In this document: positions 47,016-56,650 of the stretch, piece after piece
Layout of the letters: every line of letters starts with the position of its first letter
Position numbering within the stretch: position 1 is the stretch's first letter
From: Gammaproteobacteria bacterium
GTDB lineage: Bacteria > Pseudomonadota > Gammaproteobacteria > Xanthomonadales > Wenzhouxiangellaceae
Length of the DNA stretch: 56,650 bases
Assembly (NCBI GenBank): GCA_018819105.1
Contig: JAHJQV010000031.1
Span: 1-56,650, forward strand
Direction of reading: 5' to 3'
Program-made: the position numbers and the translations under genes
Notes under the pieces: model-generated
What the model was told of the DNA's origin: nothing
The model's database searches: none
What the model saw: only the letters and a program-made list of their open reading frames with translations

Positions 47016-48005
47016 TCAGACCAGAGATATAGGGTAACTGATTTCGCTTTTAACCCTCATTGCGACTAATGTATGACATTGATTCCAATGTCGGTTTATC
47101 CATATAGCACCGGCTTCGCTGCGCAGCCAGGTGAGTTGCCGCTTGGCCAGTTGCCTAGTCGCCTGCGCAATTATATCAACAACTTCTGATTCAGCAAGCG
47201 CTTCATGCACGGCCCGCCAGGCCTGGCGATAGCCCACCGCGCGCATGCTGGTCGGCAAACTGCGCAGATCGTAGTGCTTTTTCAATGCACGGATTTCATT
47301 CAGCAAGCCGGCCGCCAGCATGCTTTCTGCGCGTCGGCGGATGCGGGCATGCAGTGCGGCCCGTGCCAGATCGTGCAGGACAAACTTGAGTGGTCGCCAG
47401 CCTGCATCCAGGCCAGGCATTGCGTTCGGCTGTCGACCCGATGCCGGCCGATCAGGCTGCCCGACAATTTCCAGGGCGCGGGCGATGCGCTGGGCGTCGT
47501 TGACATGAATTCTGGCGGCAAGCGCCGGATCCTGCCGCGCCAGTTCGCTGTGCAGCTCAGGCCAGCCCTGCTCGGTGGCGCGCTGCTGCAGTCGGCTGCG
47601 CAGCTGCGCATCGGCTGCGGGCAAGGCATCCAGACCATGCAACAGGGCATGAAAGTAAAACATCGTGCCACCGACCAGTACCGGGACGCGTCGCTGTTGT
47701 CGGCACTGCTCCAGCAAATTCAGCGCATCGCTGCAGAACTGCCAGGCATCATAGCTTTGCAGCGGATCACGGATGTCGATGAGTGCGTGTGGATAGCGCT
47801 GCAGTGTGGCCGCATCCGGCTTGGCGCTGCCTATGTCCAGCCCGCGATACACCTGCACTGCATCGACACTGATCAGATCGCAGGCGATACCGTCTGCCGC
47901 CAGCGTATCCACCACCTGCATGGCCAGTTCGGTCTTGCCCACGGCGGTGGGCCCCATGATGCAGACCAGTGGCCAGACCGATTGCCCACGCCCCGGTTCA
48001 GGCAT
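47016..48005 (-). CDS. miaA: tRNA dimethylallyltransferase
   Basis: Adds the isopentenyl group to A37 of tRNAs reading codons that start with U. 329 residues from the ATG at 48005. The P-loop GPTAVGKT is at residues 18-25, followed by ISVDAVQVYRGLDIGSAKP and GGTMFYFHALLHGL. The middle insert region (RQPNAMPGLDAGWRPLKFV) and the C-terminal helix-rich RQLAKRQLTWLR are typical. The start is not strongly marked and the frame extends upstream into mutL. It lies 10 bases after mutL and before hfq, the conserved order. Confidence 0.93.
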   Translation of the reverse strand: MPEPGRGQSVWPLVCIMGPTAVGKTELAMQVVDTLAADGIACDLISVDAVQVYRGLDIGSAKPDAATLQRYPHALIDIRDPLQSYDAWQFCSDALNLLEQCRQQRRVPVLVGGTMFYFHALLHGLDALPAADAQLRSRLQQRATEQGWPELHSELARQDPALAARIHVNDAQRIARALEIVGQPDRPASGRQPNAMPGLDAGWRPLKFVLHDLARAALHARIRRRAESMLAAGLLNEIRALKKHYDLRSLPTSMRAVGYRQAWRAVHEALAESEVVDIIAQATRQLAKRQLTWLRSEAGAIWINRHWNQCHTLVAMRVKSEISYPISLV

Positions 48006-48015
48006 CTTGCGCAGA

Positions 48016-49937
48016 TCAGCGACCACGCAGAAACAGCTTGTCCAGCGTGGCCAGATCCAACTGCAGCCAGGTGGGTCGGCCGTGATTGCACTGATCACTG
48101 CGCTCGGTGGCTTCCATGGCCCGCAGCAGCGCGTTCATTTCGTCCACACTGAGCTTGCGGTTGGCGCGCACCGAGCCATGACAGGCCATGCTCGACAACA
48201 CCTCGTTGGCCTGCTGCTCCAGCAGCGTGCTGGATTCCAGGCTCAACAGCTCTGCCAGCACATCGCGCAACAGCGTCTCGATGTCAGCACCAGCCAGCAA
48301 CTGCGGCAATGCGCGCACGCTGACCAACTCCGGCCCGCTGCGCACCACATCCAGCGCGAACGCCTGCAGCTGTTCGGCAAACTGTTCCACCGCCTCGGCC
48401 TCACGTTCACTGACCGCAATCTGTTGCGGCAGCAGCAATTGCTGTGCCTGCAGCGTGGCCTGGGCATGGGCCTGTTTGAGCGCCTCGTAGGTCACCCGCT
48501 CGTGTGCGGCGTGCATGTCCACCAGCACCAGTCCGTGGGCGTTTTCGGCCAGCACATAAATGCCCTGCAATTGGGCCAACGCATGGCCCAGCGGCGGCAT
48601 GGAAGTGTCCACCTCCAGTGCTGCATCCGATTTGTCATTGGCATCGGCATCTGCGCCCGGCTCGGCCATTGACTGCGCCGATGACTGCGTCAGATAGGCA
48701 TAGGCCGCTGCCGCGTCCGCGATGTGCCGGGCGCTGCCGCCAGGCTGCGGCATGACCTGCGTGTGCGCATGACGCTGGGCAAACAGCGCCGCTGAACCGC
48801 TGCGTCCCAGTGCACCAGCACCCGACAGCGCCACGCTGCGATGGCCCACCTGCAGACGAGCTGCCGCCGTTGCATCCGGTGTCTGTGCCATGCTGGTGGC
48901 GGCGTCGTGCTGCGCCGCCAGGCGTCGATGCAGGCTGGCAAACAGGAAATCGTGCACCTGGCGCTGCTCACGAAAGCGCACCTCATGCTTCTGCGGGTGC
49001 ACATTGACGTCCACCGCAGCCGGATCCAGCGCCAGGTAAAGCACATAGGCCGGGTGACGTCCGTGATACAGCACATCTTTGTAGGCCTGGCGAATCGCAT
49101 GCCCCACCAGCCGGTCGCGCACCAGTCGGCCATTGACAAAAAAGTACTGCATGTCCGCCTGCTGGCGGGAAAAGGTCGGCCGTGCGATCCAGCCACGCAG
49201 GCTCATACCGGCCTGCTGGCCGTGACCGGCCTGGGCATCAATCTGCTGCGCCTGCTCAACAAACGCCTTACCGCAGACCAGTGCCAGCCGCTGCTGTTCG
49301 GCCTGTTGTGCCGACAGCAGCGCCGAGGCGGACAGCTGGCGCACGGTCTTGCCATTGTGCTCGAGCACGAAATCCACATCCGGGCGCGCCAGCGCCAGGC
49401 GCTTGATCAATTCGTCGATGTGACGGAATTCGGTCTGTTCGGTGCGCATGAACTTGCGCCGGGCCGGGGTGTTGTAGAACAGATCGCACACTTCAATGTC
49501 GGTGCCCTCGGCACAGGCGCTGGGCACTGGCGTCTGGCCGCCGGGTTCGATCTGCCAGCCATGGCGCTGGTCATCGCGCTGACGACTGGCAATGGTCAAC
49601 CGGGCCACCGAGGCAATCGACGCCAGCGCCTCACCGCGAAAGCCCAGACTGGCGACCGCCTCCAGATCGTCCAGCGAGGCAATCTTGCTGGTGGCATGGG
49701 CCGCCAGCGCCAGCGGCAGATCATCTGCGGCAATGCCGTAGCCGTTGTCACGCACGCGGATTTTGCGCATGCCGCCGCGCTCGATCTCCACCTGGATGCG
49801 GTTGGCACCGGCATCCAGACTGTTCTCAACCAGTTCTTTGACCACCGAAGCCGGTCGCTCGATGACTTCGCCGGCAGCGATCTGATTGATCAGTCGCGCA
49901 TCCAGCTGCCGGATCTGGTGCTGGTGTGCAGGGGCAC

Positions 49938-49941
<4 letters not shown>
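48016..49941 (-). CDS. mutL: DNA mismatch repair protein MutL
   Basis: 641-residue mismatch repair ATPase. The N-terminal GHKL domain is intact: [19 protein letters not shown] and [11 protein letters not shown]. The C-terminal domain carries [12 protein letters not shown] around residue 470, which fits the endonuclease pattern DQHA(X)2E(X)4E with Met for Gln, and ACHGSVRA further on. This suggests an endonuclease-active MutL of the kind found where MutH is absent. The start codon overlaps the fumC stop codon by four bases. Confidence 0.95.
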
Positions 49942-51338
<1,397 letters not shown>

Positions 51339-51501
51339 CACTTGCTCCATGGTTTGCTGGATATGGGTGCAGGCGGCATCGCCTACACTGCAGCAACCAT
51401 TATAAACGCTGGCCTGGTCTGCGCCGACCCGGGCGTCCGGCTTTGTCGTGGTTGCGTCGTACCGTGCTTCCGGGCTCATTGCTCAGGCAAAACCCGCTAA
51501 A

Positions 51502-52917
51502 ATGTCAGCCATGAACCATGCTCAAGCCAAACTGCCATTGCAGGCACTGACCGCTGTCGGCCCGGTCGATGGCCGCTACGCCGACAAAACCGCCGCCCTG
51601 CGTGGCCTGCTCAGCGAATACGCCCTGATCCGCCAGCGCCACCAGATCGAGGTGCGCTGGCTGCAGGCCCTGGCGGCGGCACCCGGCCTGCCCGAACTGG
51701 CCGCATTCGATGCTGCCAGCCAGCAGTTTCTGCAGCAGCTGCTGAACGATTTCGGGCTGGAGGATGCTGCCGCGATCAAAGCCATCGAGCTACGCACCAA
51801 CCACGATGTCAAAGCGGTGGAGTACCACCTGAAGGCACAGTTGGCCAAACACGCACCCCTGTTGCCGGCCACCGAGTTCATTCATTTTGCCTGCACCTCG
51901 GAAGACATCAACAACCTGGCCTATGCGCTGATGCTGAGCGAAACCAGAGCACAGCTGATCCTGCCTGCGCTGGGGCAGCTGGAACAGCAGCTGGCAAGCA
52001 TGGCAGGGCAGTATGCCGAGCTGCCGATGCTGTCGCGCACGCACGGCCAGACCGCCAGCCCGACCACGCTGGGCAAGGAGATTGCCAATGTGCTGCAGCG
52101 CCTGCGCCGCCAGCGCGACACGCTGCAGGCGGTCGCCATCTGCGGCAAGCTCAACGGCGCGGTGGGCAACTACAATGCCCATGTCATCGCCTGTCCGGAA
52201 CTGGACTGGCTGCAACTGTCGCAGCAGTTTGTCGAAGCGCTGGGCCTGCACTGGAACAGTCACACCACGCAGATCGAGCCACACGACTGGATCGCCGAGT
52301 ACGCCGACGCGCTGTGCCGCAGCAACACCGTGCTGATCGATCTGGCACGCGACATCTGGGGTTACATCTCGCTGGGCTACTTCCGCCAGCAACTGGTGGC
52401 CGATGAAGTCGGTTCCTCGACCATGCCGCACAAGGTCAACCCGATCGATTTTGAGAACGCCGAGGGCAATCTGGGTCTGGCCAATGCCATGCTTGGTCAC
52501 CTGTCCGCCAAGCTGCCGGTTTCGCGCTGGCAGCGCGATCTGACCGATTCCACCGTGCTGCGCAGTCTGGGTACCGCCATTGGCCACTGCAGCATTGGCT
52601 GGCAGGCGCTGCACAAGGGACTGGGCAAGCTGGCAGTGAATGAGGAAGCCCTGAACCGCGATCTGCAGCAAAGCTGGGAGGTGCTGGCGGAAGCGGTGCA
52701 GACGGTCATGCGCCGGCACGGCCTGCCGGAACCCTATGAGCAGCTCAAGCAACTGACCCGCGGCCAGGGCATTACCGAATCCTCGCTGCGCGAGTTCATC
52801 AGCAAGCTGGAGCTGCCCGCTGCCGATCGCCAGCGCCTGCTGCAACTGACCCCGGCCGGCTACACCGGACTGGCAGCACAGCTGGCGCGGGACGTGGTCG
52901 CTGCAGCAGGAGATTGA
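51502..52917 (+). CDS. purB: adenylosuccinate lyase
   Basis: Catalyses two purine steps: SAICAR to AICAR and adenylosuccinate to AMP. 471 residues. LTAVGPVDGRYADKTA at the N-terminus, HFACTSEDINNLAYAL, RTHGQTASPTTLGKE and the signature SSTMPHKVNPIDFENAEGNL near residue 304 are intact. ATGs at 51502 and 51511 are both plausible. It is in the same superfamily as its divergent neighbour FumC. Confidence 0.96.
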   Translation: MSAMNHAQAKLPLQALTAVGPVDGRYADKTAALRGLLSEYALIRQRHQIEVRWLQALAAAPGLPELAAFDAASQQFLQQLLNDFGLEDAAAIKAIELRTNHDVKAVEYHLKAQLAKHAPLLPATEFIHFACTSEDINNLAYALMLSETRAQLILPALGQLEQQLASMAGQYAELPMLSRTHGQTASPTTLGKEIANVLQRLRRQRDTLQAVAICGKLNGAVGNYNAHVIACPELDWLQLSQQFVEALGLHWNSHTTQIEPHDWIAEYADALCRSNTVLIDLARDIWGYISLGYFRQQLVADEVGSSTMPHKVNPIDFENAEGNLGLANAMLGHLSAKLPVSRWQRDLTDSTVLRSLGTAIGHCSIGWQALHKGLGKLAVNEEALNRDLQQSWEVLAEAVQTVMRRHGLPEPYEQLKQLTRGQGITESSLREFISKLELPAADRQRLLQLTPAGYTGLAAQLARDVVAAAGD

Positions 52918-53448
52918 ATGTCTGCTGTGACCAGGTCTGCACTCAAAGCGCTTGTAAGACTTAAGTATCAGGTATAGAATCGGGCCTGCAGCCGTCTGTG
53001 CCTGTCGCAGGCTCAGGCACTGCCCAAGCAGCAGGTCCAATAATGAGAAAAATCTTGCCAGCCGGCAGCCTGATCACCGTATTGACAAATCATGTCAGCA
53101 ATTGCCGTAGCCAAATCCGGTCGGCTGCAGTCAGTGATCATGAGGCAGCGGCAGTCTCCCACGGCCTGCGCACCTCAGGGTTTACATTTCGCTTCCAACC
53201 TAGCGCTCAGCCCCATCATGCAGCATGCCAACTCTGCCTGCGCATGGCGGCAATCGCCTTTGCACAAACTGTTACCAGCCTGCCTCGCTGCGGGGCGCGC
53301 AGGCCGCTGACAGGCCGCAGGAACTGACCGGCTCATGGACGGCAACTCTGGCAGGATGCCTGAAATCGCTGTCATGACAATGACATCGTAAACCAAGGGA
53401 AAGACATGCAAACCCTCAATCATAATAACTACCAAGAGAGGTAACGAC
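52918..53448. other. non-coding interval before the FG-GAP gene
   Basis: About 530 bases. One promoter is visible at 52952-52980. The frames in it lack ribosome sites and recognisable similarity. The ribosome site AGAGAGG at the right end belongs to the next gene. Confidence 0.5.
52952..52980 (+). promoter_or_regulatory. sigma-70-type promoter downstream of purB
   Basis: TTGTAA at 52952-52957, a 17-base spacer, and TAGAAT at 52975-52980 (five of six). It points towards the FG-GAP gene and would give a leader of about 460 bases. Confidence 0.5.
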
Positions 53449-55539
53449 ATGAACAAAGCAACCATCCTGAACAGCTGTATTGCCGCCGGTCTGGGGCTTG
53501 TGCTCGCCGCACAGACCAGCTCTGCCAGTGGCGGCCAGGTCAGCTACACCGACATTGTCGCCGCAGGCACAGCCGGCATTGCCTACAGCAATGCGCCGGG
53601 TCTGTATGATCCGCTGTGGGACGACATCAAGCTGCTACCGGTGTTTCGACCACCGGTGGAGGGGCCGCTGGTGCCAACCAAGGCGACCGGCAATCCCGGC
53701 ATCGCCGTGCTTGACTACGACCGCGACGGCGACCTGGACCTGTTCGTCACCAATTCCACCAATCAGACCGCCAACAGCCTGTTTGCCAATCAGCTGGCAC
53801 AGACCGGCGTCACCAGCTTTGTTGACGTTGCCGCCAGTGCCGGAGTCACCGGTCAGGATGATCCGGCCCATCTGCAGAGCACCGGCGTCTGTTTTGGCGA
53901 CATCAACAACGATGGCTACGACGATCTCTACGTCACCGGCTTTGGCAGCAACCTGCTGTATCTGAACAATGGCGACGGCAGTTTCAGCAACATCACTGCC
54001 AGCAGCGGTACTGACGGCGGCAGCCGGGATGCCGGCGGCTGCAGTTTTGGCGATGTGGACAACGATGGCTGGCTGGATCTTGCAGTGGCCAACAGCTACA
54101 GCTGGATCGACCGCGTGCCGCTGAACTCACTGGCCGCAGTGAACCAGTTGCAGGACAATCAGCTGTTCATGAATCTGGGCGGCGAGCAGTTCGTCGACGC
54201 CTCAGTCAGCAGCGGCATCACTGGCAGCGGTCGTCTGACCTGGGCGGTGGCGCTGGTGGACATAGACCACGACGGCGACCTGGATCTGCTCAATGCCGAC
54301 GATCAGGGCCCGCGTCCCGGCAGTGTGTTTGGCGGACTGGATGTCGGTCGCATCCGGGTATTCAGCAACGACGGCAACGGCCAGTTCAGCGAGACCACGG
54401 CCAGCTCCGGTCTCAACGATCTGATTGGCGGCTGGATGGGCATGGCGTTTGGTGACCTCAACCACGATGGCGCAGTGGATCTGTTTGCCACCAACTTCGG
54501 TCAATTCCTCGGCACCAGCCTGGAACTGGCCGCAGGCTTTCAGAATTTCACCGCATCGCAGTGGCTGCTGGGTCAGGGTGACGGCAGTTTCGTCAACCCC
54601 GGTCAGGGAGCCATCGCCAACACGCCATTCGGCTGGGGTGCCGCCATCGCCGACTACGACAACGACGGCGACAGCGATGTGCTGTATCACGGCGGGTTTG
54701 ACATCGGCGCGTTTGTGGAATCGTCCAACCCGGGCAGCATACTCAGCAACGATGGCCAGGCGGGCTTCCAGCGCGATGAACTGGCACTGGCCGGTTCCAC
54801 CGATCACCTGCGGCGCAACGTGCAGGGTTTTGCCATCGGCGACCTCAACCGCGACGGCCTGATCGATCTGGTCACTGCCTCCAACATGGACTGGCCAGCA
54901 CCGTTTCCACTGCTGCCCTACACCGCGCGTGGGGTCAATCTCGGTGGCCCGTTTGCCGGCATCGCCACCACCTGGCCCATATTCCGGCCGGTTGAACCAG
55001 GCAACCCTGCTGCTGGCCTGACCTGGGCCGGTGCCGAACCCGGCGATGGCAGCCTCAGCATCGAGCTGGCCAGCCAGAATGATCCCGGACACTGGGTGCG
55101 GGTGAATCTGGTCGGCAGTAAGGACCTCACCGATGAGGGTCGCGTCAACCGTTCCGGCATCGGTGCCATGGTCAGTGTCACCCCGCTGGGCGGCACCCCC
55201 AGCCTGATGCCGGTGGTCAGCGGTGCCGCCACCAACTCCAGTCACACACTGGAACAGATCCATGGGCTGGGCCAGCGCACGCTGGCGCGACTGGATGTGA
55301 CCTGGCCGGGCGGCATCCACAACCGCCTGCCGCTGGTGTATGCCGGCGAATCCATCGTGTTTCCGGAAATCCCCTGTGATTTCAAGGATCAATCGCAATC
55401 ACTGGGGGCCTATCTGCGCTGCGTGCGACCGGCACTCAATGACCTGCGCCAGGCCGGCGTGATCAATCGTCAGCAATCGACCCGCTTGCTGCTGGGAGCC
55501 CTGCTTGCCTACCTGGAGTTTGCCCGCACCGGCCAGTAG
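53449..55539 (+). CDS. CRTAC1-like secreted FG-GAP/ASPIC-UnbV protein
   Basis: 696-residue exported protein with a signal peptide (about residues 1-27, ending SSAS). At least seven calcium-loop motifs of FG-GAP/VCBS repeats are visible, such as DYDRDGDLDLF, DINNDGYDDLY, DVDNDGWLDLA, DIDHDGDLDLL, DLNHDGAVDLF, DYDNDGDSDVL and DLNRDGLIDLV, suggesting a beta-propeller. The C-terminal region (NRSGIGAMVSVTPL with HTLEQIHGLGQ) matches the ASPIC/UnbV domain of CRTAC1-like proteins. A strong ribosome site, AGAGAGG, precedes the ATG. The role is probably extracellular binding or adhesion, not known. Confidence 0.88.
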   Translation: MNKATILNSCIAAGLGLVLAAQTSSASGGQVSYTDIVAAGTAGIAYSNAPGLYDPLWDDIKLLPVFRPPVEGPLVPTKATGNPGIAVLDYDRDGDLDLFVTNSTNQTANSLFANQLAQTGVTSFVDVAASAGVTGQDDPAHLQSTGVCFGDINNDGYDDLYVTGFGSNLLYLNNGDGSFSNITASSGTDGGSRDAGGCSFGDVDNDGWLDLAVANSYSWIDRVPLNSLAAVNQLQDNQLFMNLGGEQFVDASVSSGITGSGRLTWAVALVDIDHDGDLDLLNADDQGPRPGSVFGGLDVGRIRVFSNDGNGQFSETTASSGLNDLIGGWMGMAFGDLNHDGAVDLFATNFGQFLGTSLELAAGFQNFTASQWLLGQGDGSFVNPGQGAIANTPFGWGAAIADYDNDGDSDVLYHGGFDIGAFVESSNPGSILSNDGQAGFQRDELALAGSTDHLRRNVQGFAIGDLNRDGLIDLVTASNMDWPAPFPLLPYTARGVNLGGPFAGIATTWPIFRPVEPGNPAAGLTWAGAEPGDGSLSIELASQNDPGHWVRVNLVGSKDLTDEGRVNRSGIGAMVSVTPLGGTPSLMPVVSGAATNSSHTLEQIHGLGQRTLARLDVTWPGGIHNRLPLVYAGESIVFPEIPCDFKDQSQSLGAYLRCVRPALNDLRQAGVINRQQSTRLLLGALLAYLEFARTGQ

Positions 55540-55563
55540 GCGGCCAGTAATCGGCCAGTAACC
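55531..55563 (+). repeat. three tandem 11-base repeats over the stop codon
   Basis: GGCCAGTAGGC, GGCCAGTAATC and GGCCAGTAACC in direct succession. The first copy contains the TAG stop of the FG-GAP gene. Confidence 0.8.
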
Positions 55564-55837
55564 GGCGCGGTGATAGATGGGATAGAGACAAGCTGACAAG
55601 CAGACAATCGCGCAGCAAGCTGCAGGCCCCGAACCAGCAGGCAGCCCCGAACCAGCTCAGACACCCTGCCTGGTCTGCAAAGCATTGTCTCTGCCAATCC
55701 CCGCACAGCGAGTTACCACTGGTGGCTCGCCTTGCGGCTTGGCCTAATCACCGACATCACCCGCATCAAAAAAGCTGCCCATCAACTGCGCGATCGATGA
55801 TAGGATTATCATAGGGATATATCACAGGGAGTTAATC
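55564..55837. other. non-coding interval after the FG-GAP gene
   Basis: No gene seen. It contains two copies of GCCCCGAACCAGC near 55627-55655. Composition shifts to AT-richer around 55770, perhaps the left edge of foreign DNA. Confidence 0.4.
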
Positions 55838-55957
55838 ATGGCGTCTTCGTGGCACACATCTCAATGTGTTGGTGATCACTTAGACTTTACTCCGCTTCCA
55901 GTGAACAAGAACAAAGCATTTCCGGCACAAGGCTCAATCGACCCAACAATGGCTTGA
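55838..55957 (+). CDS. possible 39-residue protein of unknown function
   Basis: Short frame starting MASSWHTSQCVGDH and ending in TMA. Evidence for translation is the GGGAG ribosome site six bases before the ATG. ATGATA/TATCAT, an inverted repeat around GGAT near 55796-55811, could be an operator over a -10 box. Codon use is more AT-rich than in the core genes. No similarity recognised. It may be part of the foreign segment that holds the Abi locus, or a chance frame. Confidence 0.3.
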   Translation: MASSWHTSQCVGDHLDFTPLPVNKNKAFPAQGSIDPTMA

Positions 55958-56119
55958 TGCTCAAGCCAATTCGAGTTTAGAGTGCAGAACATGAAAGGAA
56001 TCAGGCAGGGGTGCGACAGTATCATTGAGACATGCAAAGCGAGCAATGCCAATCTGTCTGACACTATGAATGCAAAAGATTGTAGCAGGCAGGCGACTAC
56101 CACTTCACTAAAGTTTAAC

Positions 56120-56148
56120 TTGCGCGAACATACAAGTTATCGTATAGT
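56120..56148 (+). promoter_or_regulatory. promoter of the Abi-associated RNA
   Basis: TTGCGC at 56120-56125, a 17-base spacer, and TATAGT (five of six) at 56143-56148. The predicted start near 56154 is seven bases before the first stem of the RNA. Confidence 0.6.
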
Positions 56149-56153
56149 TGTTC

Positions 56154-56216
56154 ACAACAGACCCGCCAAGCCTCTGTGGATTTCGATTCACAAGCTCAAA
56201 TCGAGCGGGTTTTTTT
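56154..56216 (+). ncRNA. AbiF-type small RNA upstream of an Abi_2 gene
   Basis: About 63 bases. The outer stem ACCCGC (56161-56166) pairs with GCGGGT (56205-56210). An inner stem forms by TCGAT (56183-56187) with ATCGA (56200-56204), or alternatively GATTT with AAATC. Seven T end the RNA at 56216. Its own promoter is just upstream and an Abi_2 gene begins 46 bases downstream. Structured RNAs in this position are known for abiF/Abi_2 loci, where the RNA can act as antitoxin to a HEPN toxin. The match to that RNA class is my inference from structure and context. Confidence 0.6.
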
Positions 56217-56262
56217 ATGCAAGCCTGAAACTGCCATCTTCTGCAAGCCTGGGTGCAGTGTG

Positions 56263-56514
56263 ATGCGCTTCAGTAAACCAGCTCTCACTCCCCAGCAGCA
56301 GCTAAATCGGCTCATCAATCGAGGACTAGAAATCCACAATCGGGAAAGGGCTCTGCGCTTGCTTGAGGTCACCAGTTTTTTCCGTCTCATTCCCTATATG
56401 CGACCTTTTCAACAGCTTGACGCCGCTGGCAAATGCTTCAGGCCGGGTGTAGGGCTGAAGCAGATATACACACTCTACCAGTTCGATAGCCGACTGCGAC
56501 AGCACACCATGTAA
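56263..56514 (+). pseudogene. truncated Abi_2 (AbiD/AbiF-type) protein
   Basis: The 83 codons match the N-terminus of Abi_2 abortive-infection proteins: FSKPALTPQQQLNRLINRGL, ALRLLEVTSFFRLIPYMRPF, and IYTLYQFDSRLR at residues 68-79. Full-length members have about 300 residues and continue from FD..LR into an alpha-helix holding a HEPN R-x4-6-H ribonuclease motif. Here the frame stops directly after LRQHTM at the start of an insertion-like sequence, so the HEPN core is lost. I use the ATG at 56263; the frame from 56176 would run through the upstream terminator. Confidence 0.75.
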
Positions 56515-56650
56515 AGTGGACCCCATAGTCAAGACAAAATCCACTTGAGTTTAAGCTCCACATTCCACACCACATGCAGCTGCACGGCGCTGCCCCGAAT
56601 CTGCCTTGATCTCTGCTCCAGAGACCTTCTCGCTGAATTTGTCCACTATC
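56510..56650. mobile_element. probable end of an insertion sequence, cut by the window edge
   Basis: The sequence changes abruptly at 56510 to TGTAAAGTGGACCCC, a TG-starting end like those of IS21- and IS3-type elements. AGTGGA-type motifs recur as TCCACTT at 56540-56546 and GTCCACTAT at 56641-56649 in inverse orientation; multiple terminal repeats would favour the IS21 family. No transposase is seen within the remaining 140 bases. Family and orientation are unresolved. Confidence 0.4.

Noticed and set aside
53043-53327. 94-codon frame starting MRKILPAG downstream of purB
   Set aside because: No ribosome site, unusual composition and no similarity recognised. It is kept only as part of the long leader.
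56176-56262. N-terminal extension of the Abi_2 frame
   Set aside because: The extra 29 codons overlap the folded RNA and its T run. The ATG at 56263 gives the normal family N-terminus.
55982-56263. 93-codon frame starting MQNMKGIRQG
   Set aside because: It runs through the Abi-associated promoter, RNA and terminator and ends at the Abi_2 start, so it is unlikely to be a protein.

Overview
This window looks like chromosomal DNA of a gammaproteobacterium. It is GC-rich, and its gene orders are ones I know from that class: tpiA-secG-tRNA-Leu-nuoA..N, rsfS-rlmH-maf-rng-yhdP-tldD, and mutL-miaA-hfq-hflX-hflK-hflC-DUF2065-purA. NuoC and NuoD are separate proteins and MutL carries an endonuclease-type motif. 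Both point away from the Enterobacterales and towards lineages such as Xanthomonadales, Chromatiales or Pseudomonadales. I cannot name a genus.

Region 1 (1-17 kb, minus strand) is one energy and translation block: tpiA, secG, tRNA-Leu(GAG), the complete 14-gene complex I operon nuoA-nuoN, a small CBU_0592-type membrane protein and an initiator tRNA. Region 2 (17-24.4 kb) is accessory. It has an SDR oxidoreductase, an unusual operon of a secreted metzincin protease followed by three tandem secreted paralogues, a DUF2845 protein and a VapBC-like toxin-antitoxin pair. Region 3 (24.4-39.1 kb) is housekeeping: pmbA/tldD, darP, yhdP, rng, maf, rlmH, rsfS, a structured intergenic segment that may be a small RNA, rlmB and rnr. 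Region 4 (39.1-53 kb) starts with a promoter and a double C-loop hairpin running straight into tRNA-Leu(CAG) and tRNA-Leu(TAG). A small lipoprotein, pnuC, purA, DUF2065, hflC, hflK, hflX, hfq, miaA, mutL, fumC and purB follow. Region 5 (53-56.65 kb) holds a large secreted FG-GAP/ASPIC protein, then AT-richer apparently foreign DNA.

The most interesting signal is at the right edge. A compact RNA gene (promoter at 56120-56148, folded body ending in seven T at 56216) lies directly in front of an Abi_2 (AbiD/AbiF-type) gene. That gene is cut off after 83 codons, just before its HEPN motif should begin, by what looks like the end of an insertion sequence. This is the layout of an AbiF-ncRNA toxin-antitoxin or defence locus, here apparently inactivated. 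Other candidates are the tRNA-Leu leader with a terminator ending 8 bases before the mature tRNA, the protease plus constant/variable paralogue operon, and the hairpin-rich region between rsfS and rlmB.
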